Part shown: in pieces, positions 51,683 to 61,066 of the stretch
Layout: every line of letters starts with the position of its first letter
Position numbering within the stretch: the stretch's first letter is position 1
Assembly (NCBI GenBank): GCA_045107045.1
Contig: JBGCFR010000019.1
Coordinates: forward strand, 1-64,000
DNA length: 64,000 nt
Reading direction: 5' to 3'
Source: Putridiphycobacter sp045107045
GTDB lineage: Bacteria > Bacteroidota > Bacteroidia > Flavobacteriales_D > Crocinitomicaceae
Translations under genes and position numbers: made by a program
Notes under the pieces: model-generated
What the model saw: only the letters and a program-made list of their open reading frames with translations
Database searches by the model: none
What the model was told of the DNA's origin: nothing

Positions 51683-52184
51683 AATTCTTGAAACAGAAAG
51701 GTTATACTTAAGAGAAATGACTCCCAATGATGCTGAAAATGCCTATCGTTTAAATTTGGATTGGGATAATATTAAATATACTGGGGACGTTCCATTTGAA
51801 AGCATTCAAGAGGCCAAAGCGTTTTTAGAAAATTACACGAGCTATAAAATTGATGGGTTTGGCAGATGGGCAGTTATTGAAAAAAGCTCGAATGAATTTT
51901 TAGGATGGTGTGGTCTTAAATTCACACCCGAACTAGATGAATATGATATTGGATTTAGGTTATTTAAAAAACATTGGAGTAAAGGTATTGCCACCGAATC
52001 CGCTAAAGCTTGTATTGACTATGGATTTACAAAAATAGGACTCACTCGAATTGTTGGCCGTGCCATGACCGAAAATGTGGGATCAATCAGGGTGCTTGAA
52101 AAAATTGGGTTGGTATATAAAGATAATTATAGTTTTGAAGGCGAATCGGGCGTGATTTACGAAATAAAAAAACTGAAATACTGA
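51678..52184 (+). CDS. GNAT acetyltransferase (RimJ/RimL-like)
   Basis: 168 residues. It begins LETERLYLREMTPNDAENAY, the RimJ/RimL-type start, and has the acetyl-CoA-binding FKKHWSKGIATESAKACIDY (the R/Q-x-x-G-x-A region) and NVGSIRVLEKIGLVY. It would acetylate the N-terminus of a protein or a small amine; the target is not deducible. It follows the gene remnant with no spacing. Confidence 0.88.
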   Translation: MKILETERLYLREMTPNDAENAYRLNLDWDNIKYTGDVPFESIQEAKAFLENYTSYKIDGFGRWAVIEKSSNEFLGWCGLKFTPELDEYDIGFRLFKKHWSKGIATESAKACIDYGFTKIGLTRIVGRAMTENVGSIRVLEKIGLVYKDNYSFEGESGVIYEIKKLKY

Positions 52185-52313
52185 CATCATAATATAACTG
52201 ATTAAAACGAGAGTTTGAAAAATTAAAATAGTTGAAATAACAAGTAAAATTCACTAAGAATACTTTTCAATATAAATGCCTAATTTTACAAAGCGTTAAG
52301 TCAATTCGAAAAA

Positions 52314-53363
52314 ATGAAAAAGATATTTATATTAATTATCATTGGTTTAGGCTTTACCAATTCATGTCAAAAGGGCAAGACCTCAATTTGCAATGTTGAT
52401 CATAAGCGCTTGACAAACTGCGTGAATTTCTATTGTGGCAATGTTATAGATCTTAACAAGCTAAATAGCAATACTAATTACAATAAAATAGCTGGTAGTC
52501 AATTCAATAGTGTAACTGCTGAAAATATAATGAAACCGGAATTTCTTCATCCTAGCAAGAGCAACTATAATTGGATTGAAGCAGATCAATTAGCAGACTA
52601 TTGTACGTCCAATTCTAAGCGGCTACACGGGCATACTTTGATTTGGCACCAACAGCTTCCGCAGTGGATGATAAATTTTGAAGGATCCAAGGCAGATTGG
52701 GAAAATATGATGAAAGAACATATATTTCAAATAGCAAACCATTTTAAAGGTAAAGTAAGTAGTTGGGATGTAGTTAACGAAGCATTTAATGAGGATGGAA
52801 CACTCCGGAACTCAATTTGGAAAAAAAACATTGGTAGCACATATATCGAAAAAGCTTTTCAATTTGCTCATGAAGCAGACCCAGATGCCAAGTTGTTTTA
52901 CAATGACTACTCCTTGGTATTAAATCCAATAAAGCGAAAAGCAGTGCTTACTTTCATTAATAGTTTAAGATTAAAAGGAGTTCCTATTGATGGCATTGGA
53001 ATGCAAATGCACATATTTAATGGTTTTCCTGAAAATATTGAAATATCAAATGCAATTGATGATATTTGGAAGAATGGTTATTTAGTGCATATTTCGGAAT
53101 TAGACATTTCTTTAAATCCCCTTTCCGCGCAAATGCAAGAGGCTCCTCAAAAGGAACTTGAAAGACAAGCTGAAAAATATTTGTATATTTTTAAATCTTT
53201 TGATAAAATTCCAGATAAATATAAGTTTGGAATAACCATTTGGGGTGTTGGGGATGATGATTCTTGGATCCGGAGTTATTTCAATAGAGATGACCACCCT
53301 TTATTATTTGATGATAATTATCAACCCAAACCTGCGTTTTGTAAACTGATTTCAAACTTATGA
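52314..53363 (+). CDS. GH10 endo-1,4-beta-xylanase, lipoprotein
   Basis: 349 residues. Lipobox TNSC (ILIIIGLGFTNSCQK) anchors it, probably facing outward. GH10 signatures: FNSVTAENIMKPEFLHP, LHGHTLIWHQQLPQWM, the acid/base Glu156 in WDVVNEAF, the nucleophile Glu262 in VHISELDISLN, and ITIWGVGDDDSWI. It cleaves xylan backbones. No SusC/SusD pair or other glycosidases are nearby, so it is not in a normal polysaccharide-utilisation locus. Overlaps the next gene by four bases. Confidence 0.93.
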   Translation: MKKIFILIIIGLGFTNSCQKGKTSICNVDHKRLTNCVNFYCGNVIDLNKLNSNTNYNKIAGSQFNSVTAENIMKPEFLHPSKSNYNWIEADQLADYCTSNSKRLHGHTLIWHQQLPQWMINFEGSKADWENMMKEHIFQIANHFKGKVSSWDVVNEAFNEDGTLRNSIWKKNIGSTYIEKAFQFAHEADPDAKLFYNDYSLVLNPIKRKAVLTFINSLRLKGVPIDGIGMQMHIFNGFPENIEISNAIDDIWKNGYLVHISELDISLNPLSAQMQEAPQKELERQAEKYLYIFKSFDKIPDKYKFGITIWGVGDDDSWIRSYFNRDDHPLLFDDNYQPKPAFCKLISNL

Positions 53364-53821
53364 TTAGACTTATATTTCTATTGCCATTCTTCCTATTGTC
53401 AAAAACTATAATGGCTCAGCTTTCAATTGGATATTATCCTATTCAATCAGAAATTTCGTTTAGCACAAACTCGGACCGCCTTATTTGGGGTGACTTACGA
53501 ATTGCAACTAATACATTTTTCGGAAATATAACAACGGAACCGATTCTAATGGCTAACTTAAAAAGAAATGAAAAGGTAAATTTTTACGGAGGAGTAGGGA
53601 TGAATTTTAACTTCCTTAATGCAGCTAGCAATATCTCCATTATAAATGGTTATTCTTTGCATATCGGATCAAGAATTAAGCCTCTAAAAAAGTTAAGCAA
53701 CCTCCAAATTATTTTTGAAGTTTCTCCATACATGAATAGTGAGTTTGATGGTGGATTACTGCGAACTAGACTAGGTTTGGCATATCAATTTGGGAAAAAA
53801 AGGAAACATATTAGTGGATAA
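53360..53821 (+). CDS. Small outer-membrane beta-barrel protein
   Basis: 153 residues. Signal peptide LIFLLPFFLLSKTIMA with cleavage before Q. Mature part is six to eight strands (FYGGVGMNFNFLN, YSLHIGSRIKPLKKLSNLQI, LLRTRLGLAYQFG). Its start overlaps the xylanase stop by four bases, so it is translationally coupled. A channel or docking partner for the xylanase is possible but unproven. Confidence 0.6.
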   Translation: MIRLIFLLPFFLLSKTIMAQLSIGYYPIQSEISFSTNSDRLIWGDLRIATNTFFGNITTEPILMANLKRNEKVNFYGGVGMNFNFLNAASNISIINGYSLHIGSRIKPLKKLSNLQIIFEVSPYMNSEFDGGLLRTRLGLAYQFGKKRKHISG

Positions 53822-53942
53822 AAATTGAAAACTTATATGATGATTTCAATCGTTGACTGTATTTGCTTTTTTGCTGCCTTAGTATTAATATCACCAAATC
53901 AGTCAAGGCAAAATTTAATTTAAAACTATTCAGATAATTTAA

Positions 53943-54542
53943 ATGAACATCAATAAAGAGGCTATTCAATCATACTCAAACTCTTTGTTAAATACATATA
54001 GCGATTTAGCACCAGAAGAATTAAGTTTTATACTAAATGAAGTGACCATAACCAAATTAGATAAAAAAGCATTCTATCTAAATGCTGGAGAAGTGCAGCA
54101 GAGTATGGGATTTATTTTTAAAGGCTTATTAAGGAGTTACTATATTGATGAGGCCGGAAAAGAAATAACCGTTTCTTTTATTAAGGAGAATGCCTATGCA
54201 TCCGATTATAGTGCATTTTTAAGTAGTAAACCATCAAAGTTCTATATTCAAGCGCTTGAGCCTTGTATCTTAGTTAATTTAACTCATTTGTCCATGCAGG
54301 AATGTTATGCTAGATTTAAAAATTTTGAAAAGTATGGTAGGTTGGTCGCTGAGAGTATTCTTGTAAATAGACATAATAGAATTGAGAGTTTTTTATTCGA
54401 AAATGCAGAAGATAGGTATTTAAATTTTGTTGAACAAAATGAGGGATTATTGAATCGAATATCTCTGACTCATTTAGCCTCATACCTTGGAATTGAGCGT
54501 CAATCACTGACTCGAATCAGAAAAAAATTGCTTAAAAAATGA
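53943..54542 (+). CDS. Crp/Fnr-family transcriptional regulator
   Basis: 199 residues. Cyclic-nucleotide-binding-like barrel: FYLNAGEVQQSMGFIFKGLL and FIKENAYASDYSAFLSSKPS. The expected arginine of a cAMP site is not evident, so the effector is uncertain. C-terminal helix-turn-helix: RISLTHLASYLGIERQSLTR followed by IRKKL. It is similar in layout to the protein at 59320-59907. This Bacteroidota subgroup regulates unknown targets. Confidence 0.88.
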   Translation: MNINKEAIQSYSNSLLNTYSDLAPEELSFILNEVTITKLDKKAFYLNAGEVQQSMGFIFKGLLRSYYIDEAGKEITVSFIKENAYASDYSAFLSSKPSKFYIQALEPCILVNLTHLSMQECYARFKNFEKYGRLVAESILVNRHNRIESFLFENAEDRYLNFVEQNEGLLNRISLTHLASYLGIERQSLTRIRKKLLKK

Positions 54543-54608
54543 TTTCGACACATATGTGTCAGGTTTAAAACCGGAAATATGTGGAATTTTGGATTATTAT
54601 TAATTTAT

Positions 54609-55538
54609 ATGAAAATGATACGATTCAAAAATAGCAAACTTGTAATTTACAAATTATTAATTGGTGTAACCTTGGTCAATCTTGTCTATTCTTGCAGTAT
54701 GAGCTGGACATTTCATAGACCGAATAAAATGCCAAATTTGGAAGTATTAGAGAATTATTCATTTGAAATAAATAATGATATTGTACGATTGAAATATGAT
54801 AAAATTAATGACGAAATCATTTTTATTGATAGTAATAGAAATAAATTGCCCAGAGATTATACTATTAAAAGTGAGTTTTTCAAGAGTGCTAGCGGAAATG
54901 AATTAAATGGCTGGTTACTGACACCCAAAAATGTAAAACCTAAAACCACTATTTTGCAATTTCATGGAAGTGGAGGAAATTTAATATTTCATCAAAACCT
55001 AATTGAACCTCTAGTAGAACAAGGGTTTCAAGTTTTTTGTTTTGATTATAGTGGCTACGGATTGTCAAATGGGAAAGCAACCCGAAAAAACGTTGAACTT
55101 GATGCGTATTCTGCATTTGAACATGTCTTAAAAAAAACAGAAGTCAAAGGTACTAATCTTGTTCTGTATGGACAGTCGTATGGGGGATACCTTGCTGCTG
55201 TGGTGGGCACAGAAAATCAACAGAAAATCAAAGCAATGGTTCTGGAAGCAGCCTTCACTTCTCACAAAGCTGAAGCTGCTTATACTGTGCCAGTTATAGG
55301 TTATATAGTAAAAAACGGAAAAACAACGACAACAAAAAAAATAAAAGAATACCGTAAACCCCTACTTATTATACATAGTATAGATGATAAAAGGACGCCG
55401 TTTAAAATGGGAGAGAAAATATACGATAATGCTAATGATGTTAAAGAACTATTTAAAATTGACAAGGGGCATTGTCAAGGATTGACTTACTATTCCAAAG
55501 AGATTACAGTCAAAATAGAAAATATGTTAGCCAACTAA
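54609..55538 (+). CDS. Alpha/beta hydrolase, membrane-anchored or lipoprotein
   Basis: 309 residues from the ATG at 54609. The frame also opens at 54579, but then a hydrophobic run would precede the signal. The N-terminus LVIYKLLIGVTLVNLVYSCS gives a lipobox-like YSC. Hydrolase features: ILQFHGSGGNLIFHQ (oxyanion), GQSYGGYLAA (nucleophile), SIDDKRTPF (Asp) and DKGHCQGL (His). The BEM46/prolyl-oligopeptidase-like subgroup; substrate unknown. Starts 66 bases after the Crp/Fnr gene. Confidence 0.82.
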   Translation: MKMIRFKNSKLVIYKLLIGVTLVNLVYSCSMSWTFHRPNKMPNLEVLENYSFEINNDIVRLKYDKINDEIIFIDSNRNKLPRDYTIKSEFFKSASGNELNGWLLTPKNVKPKTTILQFHGSGGNLIFHQNLIEPLVEQGFQVFCFDYSGYGLSNGKATRKNVELDAYSAFEHVLKKTEVKGTNLVLYGQSYGGYLAAVVGTENQQKIKAMVLEAAFTSHKAEAAYTVPVIGYIVKNGKTTTTKKIKEYRKPLLIIHSIDDKRTPFKMGEKIYDNANDVKELFKIDKGHCQGLTYYSKEITVKIENMLAN

Positions 55539-55564
55539 ATATAAACCATTTCTACTAAATAAAA

Positions 55565-56014
55565 ATGAAAATTATAAAAGCGGTCAGTACTGACCCAATA
55601 GAATTAACTGCATTGACGATAGAATCAAAATCACACTGGGATTATTCTTCCAAACAAATTGAAAGTTGGAAAGATAGTTTAACTATTTCCCCTGAATATA
55701 TTTGTCAAGGTAATGTATACAAATTGATTGATAATAATGATTTGATAGGGTACTATTCCTATATTGTATTGACTCCTAAAAAGGTGAAATTGGATAACAT
55801 TTTTATCAAACCTATTTTTATTGGAAAGGGTTATGGCAAAATAATGATGAATCACCTTTTCGAATTGTTAAAATCCAATGATTATGAGCGAATTGTGCTA
55901 GAAGCTGATTCGAATGTGGAAACGTTTTATCGCCACTTTGGATTTAAGGTCATTGGAAGGTTAGAAAGTTCAATAAAAAATAGATTCTTACCAATTATGG
56001 AATTAGAATTATAA
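55565..56014 (+). CDS. GNAT N-acetyltransferase
   Basis: 149 residues. The central GNAT core is VKLDNIFIKPIFIGKGYGKI followed by MMNHLFELL (acetyl-CoA pyrophosphate loop IGKGYGK) and EADSNVETFYRHFGFKVIGR. Substrate unknown. It is 26 bases after the hydrolase gene and on the same strand. Confidence 0.85.
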   Translation: MKIIKAVSTDPIELTALTIESKSHWDYSSKQIESWKDSLTISPEYICQGNVYKLIDNNDLIGYYSYIVLTPKKVKLDNIFIKPIFIGKGYGKIMMNHLFELLKSNDYERIVLEADSNVETFYRHFGFKVIGRLESSIKNRFLPIMELEL

Positions 56015-56097
56015 AATAAAAAGTCTATATGAGGAAACCTTGCAGGAATCCAACGGTACTAGTAATAAATGAGCTTTAGTTAAAAAGTAAATTAAGT

Positions 56098-56598
56098 ATG
56101 AAAATTATTAATTTAATTGTATTGGTTGTATGTTTGTTTAGTATTCCCTCTGTGAGTGGACAAAGCCAGGCTGATCAGTCAATAGAAAAAAATAGTATTT
56201 CTGCAAATATATTAGGGACAGGATCTTATTTAGGTATTTCATATGAAAGGTTAATTGCCGATAGAGTGAGTGCTGAAATTGGAATTGGATTAATTGGAAT
56301 TGGGGTGGGAGCCACAATATATCCGCTAAAAAAAGTAGAAGCAAAACAGTTAAACCCTTTTGTTGGTATTAAATTTACCAATCATGCTATAGTAGATGGT
56401 GAGAACAAATCGGCAACTTATTTGCCTATTGGCTTAACTTATTTTTCAAAAAATGACTTAAATTTTAGTATTGATATTGGTCCGTCCTATTTTAATCACA
56501 AATCACCAGGTTATATGCCAACACAAGAAGAATTAGATAAATATCCTTTTTCCGATTTTGGTTTTTGGGGAAATTTGAAGATAGGACTAAGGTTTTAA
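56098..56598 (+). CDS. Hypothetical outer-membrane beta-barrel protein
   Basis: 166 residues. Signal peptide LIVLVVCLFSIPSVSG with cleavage before Q. Mature region is Gly-rich amphipathic strands (ISANILGTGSYLGISYERL, ADRVSAEIGIGLIGIGVGAT, GFWGNLKIGLRF ending in Phe). No family function. Monocistronic-looking. Confidence 0.65.
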   Translation: MKIINLIVLVVCLFSIPSVSGQSQADQSIEKNSISANILGTGSYLGISYERLIADRVSAEIGIGLIGIGVGATIYPLKKVEAKQLNPFVGIKFTNHAIVDGENKSATYLPIGLTYFSKNDLNFSIDIGPSYFNHKSPGYMPTQEELDKYPFSDFGFWGNLKIGLRF

Positions 56599-56641
56599 TT
56601 GCTATGTTTATGACTTAATAGGAACAATTAAGCATTGGTAA

Positions 56642-57790
56642 ATGGCACAATTGGAAGAAAAGATAATTCTTGAAACGGTTAAACGTTTAAAAAGAAATGA
56701 TTTGTCTTTTCGGATTAAAGACTACTTAAAGTCTAAGCAATTATCAGAAACTGAAATAGAGCTTTACCTAAATGCCGCTAAGCAGAGAGTTAATGAGAAA
56801 AAGTTAATAACACTGCCAATAATTAAGAAGTTGATGTTTGGCTTTTGTGTTTCAATAGCATTTATAACGTTGGTGCTCTATTTATTTGTTCTACCAAGCT
56901 TTGGTTTCAGACAAACCACAATCATTGCTATAATTGGCGCTATTGTTCTTTCAATAAGTATAGTGTTTTCAATTGCATACTATAAAAGTTGGACAGAAGA
57001 AAACTTGAAGTTAACGCTAGAAAATAAAAAGAAAGGAAGCTTTGATTTTTCTGTCATTTTTGTTTTGGTTCCAATACCAGCCGTCATTCTAACTTTTATA
57101 TTTTCTTTAATTTTGGAAAGCGGAGAAAATAATTTGCTAATCAATACACAGGTAGCGTCCGAAGGGACTATTCTTTCCACTTATTCGAGAACTATCAGTA
57201 CCTTAAAAGGAGATATTAATTACTCAAGTGTTACCGTCGAATTTTTTACTGAAACTGGTGAGAGAGTAGAAGCTACCGAAGATATTTCTGAATATGAATA
57301 CAAGAAGTTTTATAAAGGTCAAAAGGTGAATTTAATTTATTCCTCTGAGGATAATAAGAATATTGATTTACTAACTCATAGAAGTGATATTATTAAGTTT
57401 ACCGGTTCAGAAGAAAGAGAGTTTACAGCCACTGACTTAATAGAAATTATTAATGAATCTGATACAAGTAGAGTTTTAGACCTGTTGAATCACGTTACTT
57501 ATGGTTGGAAATTTGATTCCACTCAAAATGAGTGGGAAAATTCTTCAAAAAATATGTTATTCACTAAAAATGAAAATAGAATAACTCTATTTATGGGATT
57601 GATGTCTATGTATAGATTTCCTGAGCAGTTTTTGGAGTTGGGTTTTAAAGATGTGAAAGAAGGTCCAATCAAACATGCCATGATTCAAAAACAAAGAGTG
57701 CTTGAAAATAATGAATATATTATTCTCGTCGAACGCACTCAAGTAATTGATGGTGCTCCTTATTATTTAACTACCTTAGAAAAAAAATAA
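56642..57790 (+). CDS. Membrane protein with DUF3592-like domain
   Basis: 382 residues, no signal peptide. After a basic N-terminus there are three membrane segments (about residues 63-84, 90-112 and 133-155). The outside part begins with SEGTILSTYSRTISTLKGDI, an arrangement that matches DUF3592 (the strand-turn before YKKFYKGQKVNLIYS). The C-terminal 130 residues match no family. Function unknown. Next gene starts 68 bases on. Confidence 0.6.
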   Translation: MAQLEEKIILETVKRLKRNDLSFRIKDYLKSKQLSETEIELYLNAAKQRVNEKKLITLPIIKKLMFGFCVSIAFITLVLYLFVLPSFGFRQTTIIAIIGAIVLSISIVFSIAYYKSWTEENLKLTLENKKKGSFDFSVIFVLVPIPAVILTFIFSLILESGENNLLINTQVASEGTILSTYSRTISTLKGDINYSSVTVEFFTETGERVEATEDISEYEYKKFYKGQKVNLIYSSEDNKNIDLLTHRSDIIKFTGSEEREFTATDLIEIINESDTSRVLDLLNHVTYGWKFDSTQNEWENSSKNMLFTKNENRITLFMGLMSMYRFPEQFLELGFKDVKEGPIKHAMIQKQRVLENNEYIILVERTQVIDGAPYYLTTLEKK

Positions 57791-57858
57791 TGCAAGGCTT
57801 CACAATTCAATTAAAAGGCTAATTTTATAATTGCTTTTAGCGAAATTTATGTTCGAAC

Positions 57859-58740
57859 ATGAAAACTATTGATCAATATATCACCCTAAAAGATAATAGA
57901 AAGCTAGGCTTTGCCGAGTATGGTAACTCAGATGGTTGCCCAATCATTTATTGTCATGGTTCTCAAAGTTCGAGGTTCGAGATGCATTATGACATGACAT
58001 TTGCAACTAAGAACGGCCTTAGGATTATCACAGTTGACCGACCAGGTCATGGCTTGTCAGATTTTAACGCAGTAGGTTCAATACTTAGTTTTGCTAAAGA
58101 TGTAAAGGCCTTAACTGAATATTTAAAAATTGAAAAATTTTCAGTTGCCGGGATGTCTGCCGGCTCACCTTTTGCGCTTGCTTTAGCTTATTCCTATCCT
58201 GAAAACATCCATAAAGTATCAATTATAAGTGGTTTTGCGCCTTTTACTAACCTTAGCAAAACATATCTTTCAAAAGAGGTTAAAATGATGTTGAGCCTTG
58301 CCAAGTCATTTCCTCTTTTGCTAAGAATGATGCTCAGAATACAATCTAGACAACTAGCCAAAAATCCTAAAAAGGCGCTGAAAGGTTTTTTAAAAATGAT
58401 GAGTGTGCCTGATCAAGAGGTGCTAAAGAATAAAAAGGTAGTGGACATTATTGAAACTATGTTTAAGGAGGCCTTTCGGAATGGGAGCGAAGGTGTTGCT
58501 TATGAAATTTCAAAGTTATTAGTAAAGGATTGGCATTTTGAATTAAACAAAATTCAAGTGCCAGTTAGCTTTTGGCAAGGGCAAAAAGATAATAATGTGC
58601 CAAGCCAATGGGCAAAATTAATGAGAAATGAAATACCAAATGCCACATTAAAAACCTTTCCTAATGAAGGACATTTAATAATATTTGAACATAGTGAAGA
58701 AATATTTACAACCTTAAAAGAAGGTTATAACCCTGAATGA
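57859..58740 (+). CDS. Alpha/beta hydrolase (lactonase/esterase-like)
   Basis: 293 residues, cytoplasmic. Oxyanion PIIYCHGSQSSR, DRPGHGLSD, the nucleophile elbow GMSAGSPFALAL, Asp in FWQGQKDNNVPS and His in NEGHLIIFEH form a complete triad. Substrate unknown. Just upstream is TATGTTCG (57848-57855), one mismatch from the -7 consensus. One base from the following isochorismatase-family gene. Confidence 0.86.
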   Translation: MKTIDQYITLKDNRKLGFAEYGNSDGCPIIYCHGSQSSRFEMHYDMTFATKNGLRIITVDRPGHGLSDFNAVGSILSFAKDVKALTEYLKIEKFSVAGMSAGSPFALALAYSYPENIHKVSIISGFAPFTNLSKTYLSKEVKMMLSLAKSFPLLLRMMLRIQSRQLAKNPKKALKGFLKMMSVPDQEVLKNKKVVDIIETMFKEAFRNGSEGVAYEISKLLVKDWHFELNKIQVPVSFWQGQKDNNVPSQWAKLMRNEIPNATLKTFPNEGHLIIFEHSEEIFTTLKEGYNPE

Positions 58741-58741
58741 A

Positions 58742-59293
58742 ATGAATAATATGAAAGCTCTATTGGTAATTGACATGCAAAAAGGTTCTTTTACTGCTGA
58801 AACACCTAGGTTTGACGAAGAAGGGGTTATAAGTCGAATAAATAAACTTGCCAAATTATTTAGAAACTTAAAGTATCCTGTTGTTTACATTCAGCATGAT
58901 GGTACTGGAAGTGGCGCATTTGAGAAAAATGCAACTGATTGGGAAAATTTGGATGAGTTAGATGTAAATAGTGCTGATGTTAGGATTGATAAATACGTTA
59001 ATGATGTTTTTTACAAATCTAAACTTCAATCCAAATTGGAAGAGCTGAATGTAAATGAATTATTTATTACTGGTTGTGCTACCGATTTTTGTGTTGAGTC
59101 TTCTGTCCAATCAGCCTTGACTAAAGATTATAACATAACAATAGTTGAAGATGGCCATACAACAGGGGAGAGACCTAATTTGAAAGCAGAACAAGTGATT
59201 GAACACTATAATTGGGTATGGCGAAACATGGCGCCCACTAATGGACGAATTAGAGTAGTAAAGACGAGTCAAATAATATCCGGATTTAACTAA
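58742..59293 (+). CDS. Isochorismatase-family cysteine hydrolase
   Basis: 183 residues. Catalytic Asp in LLVIDMQKGSF, Lys in the mid-barrel position, and the catalytic Cys in ELFITGCATDFCVESS. Such enzymes split amides such as nicotinamide, ureidoacrylate or isochorismate; which one applies here is not evident. An in-frame ATG nine bases in (58751) is an alternative start. It begins one base after the preceding hydrolase stop, so the two are probably co-expressed. Confidence 0.88.
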   Translation: MNNMKALLVIDMQKGSFTAETPRFDEEGVISRINKLAKLFRNLKYPVVYIQHDGTGSGAFEKNATDWENLDELDVNSADVRIDKYVNDVFYKSKLQSKLEELNVNELFITGCATDFCVESSVQSALTKDYNITIVEDGHTTGERPNLKAEQVIEHYNWVWRNMAPTNGRIRVVKTSQIISGFN

Positions 59294-59319
59294 TTTTTAG
59301 GTTTTAACTAACTTGTAAA

Positions 59320-59907
59320 ATGAAGAAAACAATGAATCAACTCCATTTTTTAAATAGTATTTTTAAACGAGAAAATTTTAATTCTGATGAGTTAACATTA
59401 ATAAAAAGTCAATTTGAGACTATAGAGTTTAATAAGAACGATTTTGTTATTGAGAAAGGTAAAGTAGCCAATTACTATTATTTTCTAGAATCAGGGTTTT
59501 TAAGGTCATTCACTATTGACCTGGAAGGTAACGATATTACCACTAAGTTCTTTTCTGAAAATGATATTGTTATTGATTGGCATTCGTACTTTTTAAAAAA
59601 ATCCTGTAAGGAATCAGTACAAGCAATAACTAAAGTCAAGTGTTGGAAAATTAGTTTCGAAAGCTTTATGAAATTATTTCATATAGAGGCATTTAGAGAG
59701 GTAGGACGAACAAGACTAATAAATGATTACTTTGAATTAAAAGGACATTCGATTTCTGTTATTGCAGATCAAGCAAAAGACCGCTATCTTAATTTAATTA
59801 AGGAAAAACCTAATATAGTTCAAAATGTACCTTTAAAGCATATTGCTACCTATTTAGGAATTACTGATACTTCTTTAAGTAGAATTAGAAAAGAAATAAC
59901 TTTATAA
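59320..59907 (+). CDS. Crp/Fnr-family transcriptional regulator
   Basis: 195 residues. Cyclic-nucleotide-binding-like barrel (FVIEKGKVANYYYFLESGFL, ITTKFFSENDIVID) and C-terminal helix-turn-helix VPLKHIATYLGITDTSLSRI followed by RKEI. Same architecture as the protein at 53943-54542, but only loosely similar in sequence. It may control its neighbours, a membrane protein and a hydrolase pair. Confidence 0.88.
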   Translation: MKKTMNQLHFLNSIFKRENFNSDELTLIKSQFETIEFNKNDFVIEKGKVANYYYFLESGFLRSFTIDLEGNDITTKFFSENDIVIDWHSYFLKKSCKESVQAITKVKCWKISFESFMKLFHIEAFREVGRTRLINDYFELKGHSISVIADQAKDRYLNLIKEKPNIVQNVPLKHIATYLGITDTSLSRIRKEITL

Positions 59908-59916
59908 ATTTATACT

Positions 59917-60612
59917 ATGTTTTCTAGTCAATTGCCTATTGCTTTTTCAATTTTATTTCTTTTGAGCTTTGCTTTTCCAGTAGTGATGGTTGCACATTTA
60001 GCACGTAAAGCTCAAATCAAGAATGGTTTTAGAGTAGTTATTGGTTTTTACACTGTTTATTTATTATTGGTCAGTCTAGCAAGTTTCGTTGATTTTTTCG
60101 ATACTATTATGTTACCGCCAAAAATTGTTTTAACAACAACACTTCCATTAGCCATACTATTGACTATAGTGTTTACTACAAAGCTTGTTAAACAGACAAA
60201 CAAGGTGTTGAAACTAGAGGATTTGGTTAAAATTCATATTTTTCGATTGATTGGTAGTTTTTTTATCATTTTATTTCTTTACGGTTTATTACCTAAAACT
60301 TTTGCTCTTTTCGCTGGTGTTGGAGACGTATTGACTGCCATAGGAAGTGTTTTAGTTGTAAAAGCTATCAAGACTAAGAAACGCAATATAAAAAGGCTTG
60401 TAGTCGCTTGGAATGTATTTGGCCTAGTTGATATTCTAATCACATCCGCAATGGCTATAATTTTTACAAAATTGAGCATAGATAATGGCACACAAGGTGT
60501 TGAGTTTTTAGCCAAATTTCCATTTTGTTTTATTCCTGCATTTGCCCCAGCTACAATTATTTTTCTGCATTTATTAGTATTTCGAAAACTATTCACTAAT
60601 GAAAATTTCTAA
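59917..60612 (+). CDS. Integral membrane protein, unknown family
   Basis: 231 residues, about seven hydrophobic segments (LPIAFSILFLLSFAFPVVMV, TVYLLLVSLASFVDFF, LIGSFFIILFLYGLL, ...). No motif for transport or catalysis. It begins nine bases after the Crp/Fnr gene, which suggests that the two are co-transcribed. Confidence 0.6.
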   Translation: MFSSQLPIAFSILFLLSFAFPVVMVAHLARKAQIKNGFRVVIGFYTVYLLLVSLASFVDFFDTIMLPPKIVLTTTLPLAILLTIVFTTKLVKQTNKVLKLEDLVKIHIFRLIGSFFIILFLYGLLPKTFALFAGVGDVLTAIGSVLVVKAIKTKKRNIKRLVVAWNVFGLVDILITSAMAIIFTKLSIDNGTQGVEFLAKFPFCFIPAFAPATIIFLHLLVFRKLFTNENF

Positions 60613-60700
60613 TTTTCATTTCTTGTCATAGGCCAAGATTTATCTCTTTTTCTGTCAATACTTTTGTTGTATTATTTATTAATACTAAAAATTATTTAAC

Positions 60701-61054
60701 ATGAAAACAGAGCAAACATTTATGATGGTATTCAGGTATACACCCAATTCAGAGTATATACCAACATCCGAAGAAATTAGACAAATGAAAGAGGATTGGG
60801 GCAGTTTTATTGGTAATTTGGCCATTAAAGAAAAGTTAGAAAGTACAAGTCAATTAGGTTCAACTGGTAGACGCGTATCTGCAGACCTGACTATTTCTGA
60901 AGGAGTCTTTCTTTCGGACAATAAAATGGTAAGTGGTAACATGGTGGTTAAAGCCAATTCTATTGATGAAGCAACAGAGTTGGCTAAGGATTGCCCCATT
61001 TTAAAAATGGGAGGCTCAGTAGAGATTCGAGAAATAATTCCAATGAACCATTAA
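60701..61054 (+). CDS. YCII-related domain protein
   Basis: 117 residues. It begins TFMMVFRYTPNSEYIPTSEE, then ISEGVFLSDNKMVSGNMVVK and LAKDCPILKMGGSVEIREI, the strand-helix pattern of the YCII/DGPF family. Members act as small enzymes or accompany ECF sigma factors; no such partner lies beside it here. Followed 12 bases later by an SRPBCC protein. Confidence 0.8.
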   Translation: MKTEQTFMMVFRYTPNSEYIPTSEEIRQMKEDWGSFIGNLAIKEKLESTSQLGSTGRRVSADLTISEGVFLSDNKMVSGNMVVKANSIDEATELAKDCPILKMGGSVEIREIIPMNH

Positions 61055-61066
61055 TTAACTAAAAAA

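Noticed and set aside
53112..53297. 61-residue minus-strand ORF inside the xylanase gene
   Set aside because: Shadow of the GH10 frame.
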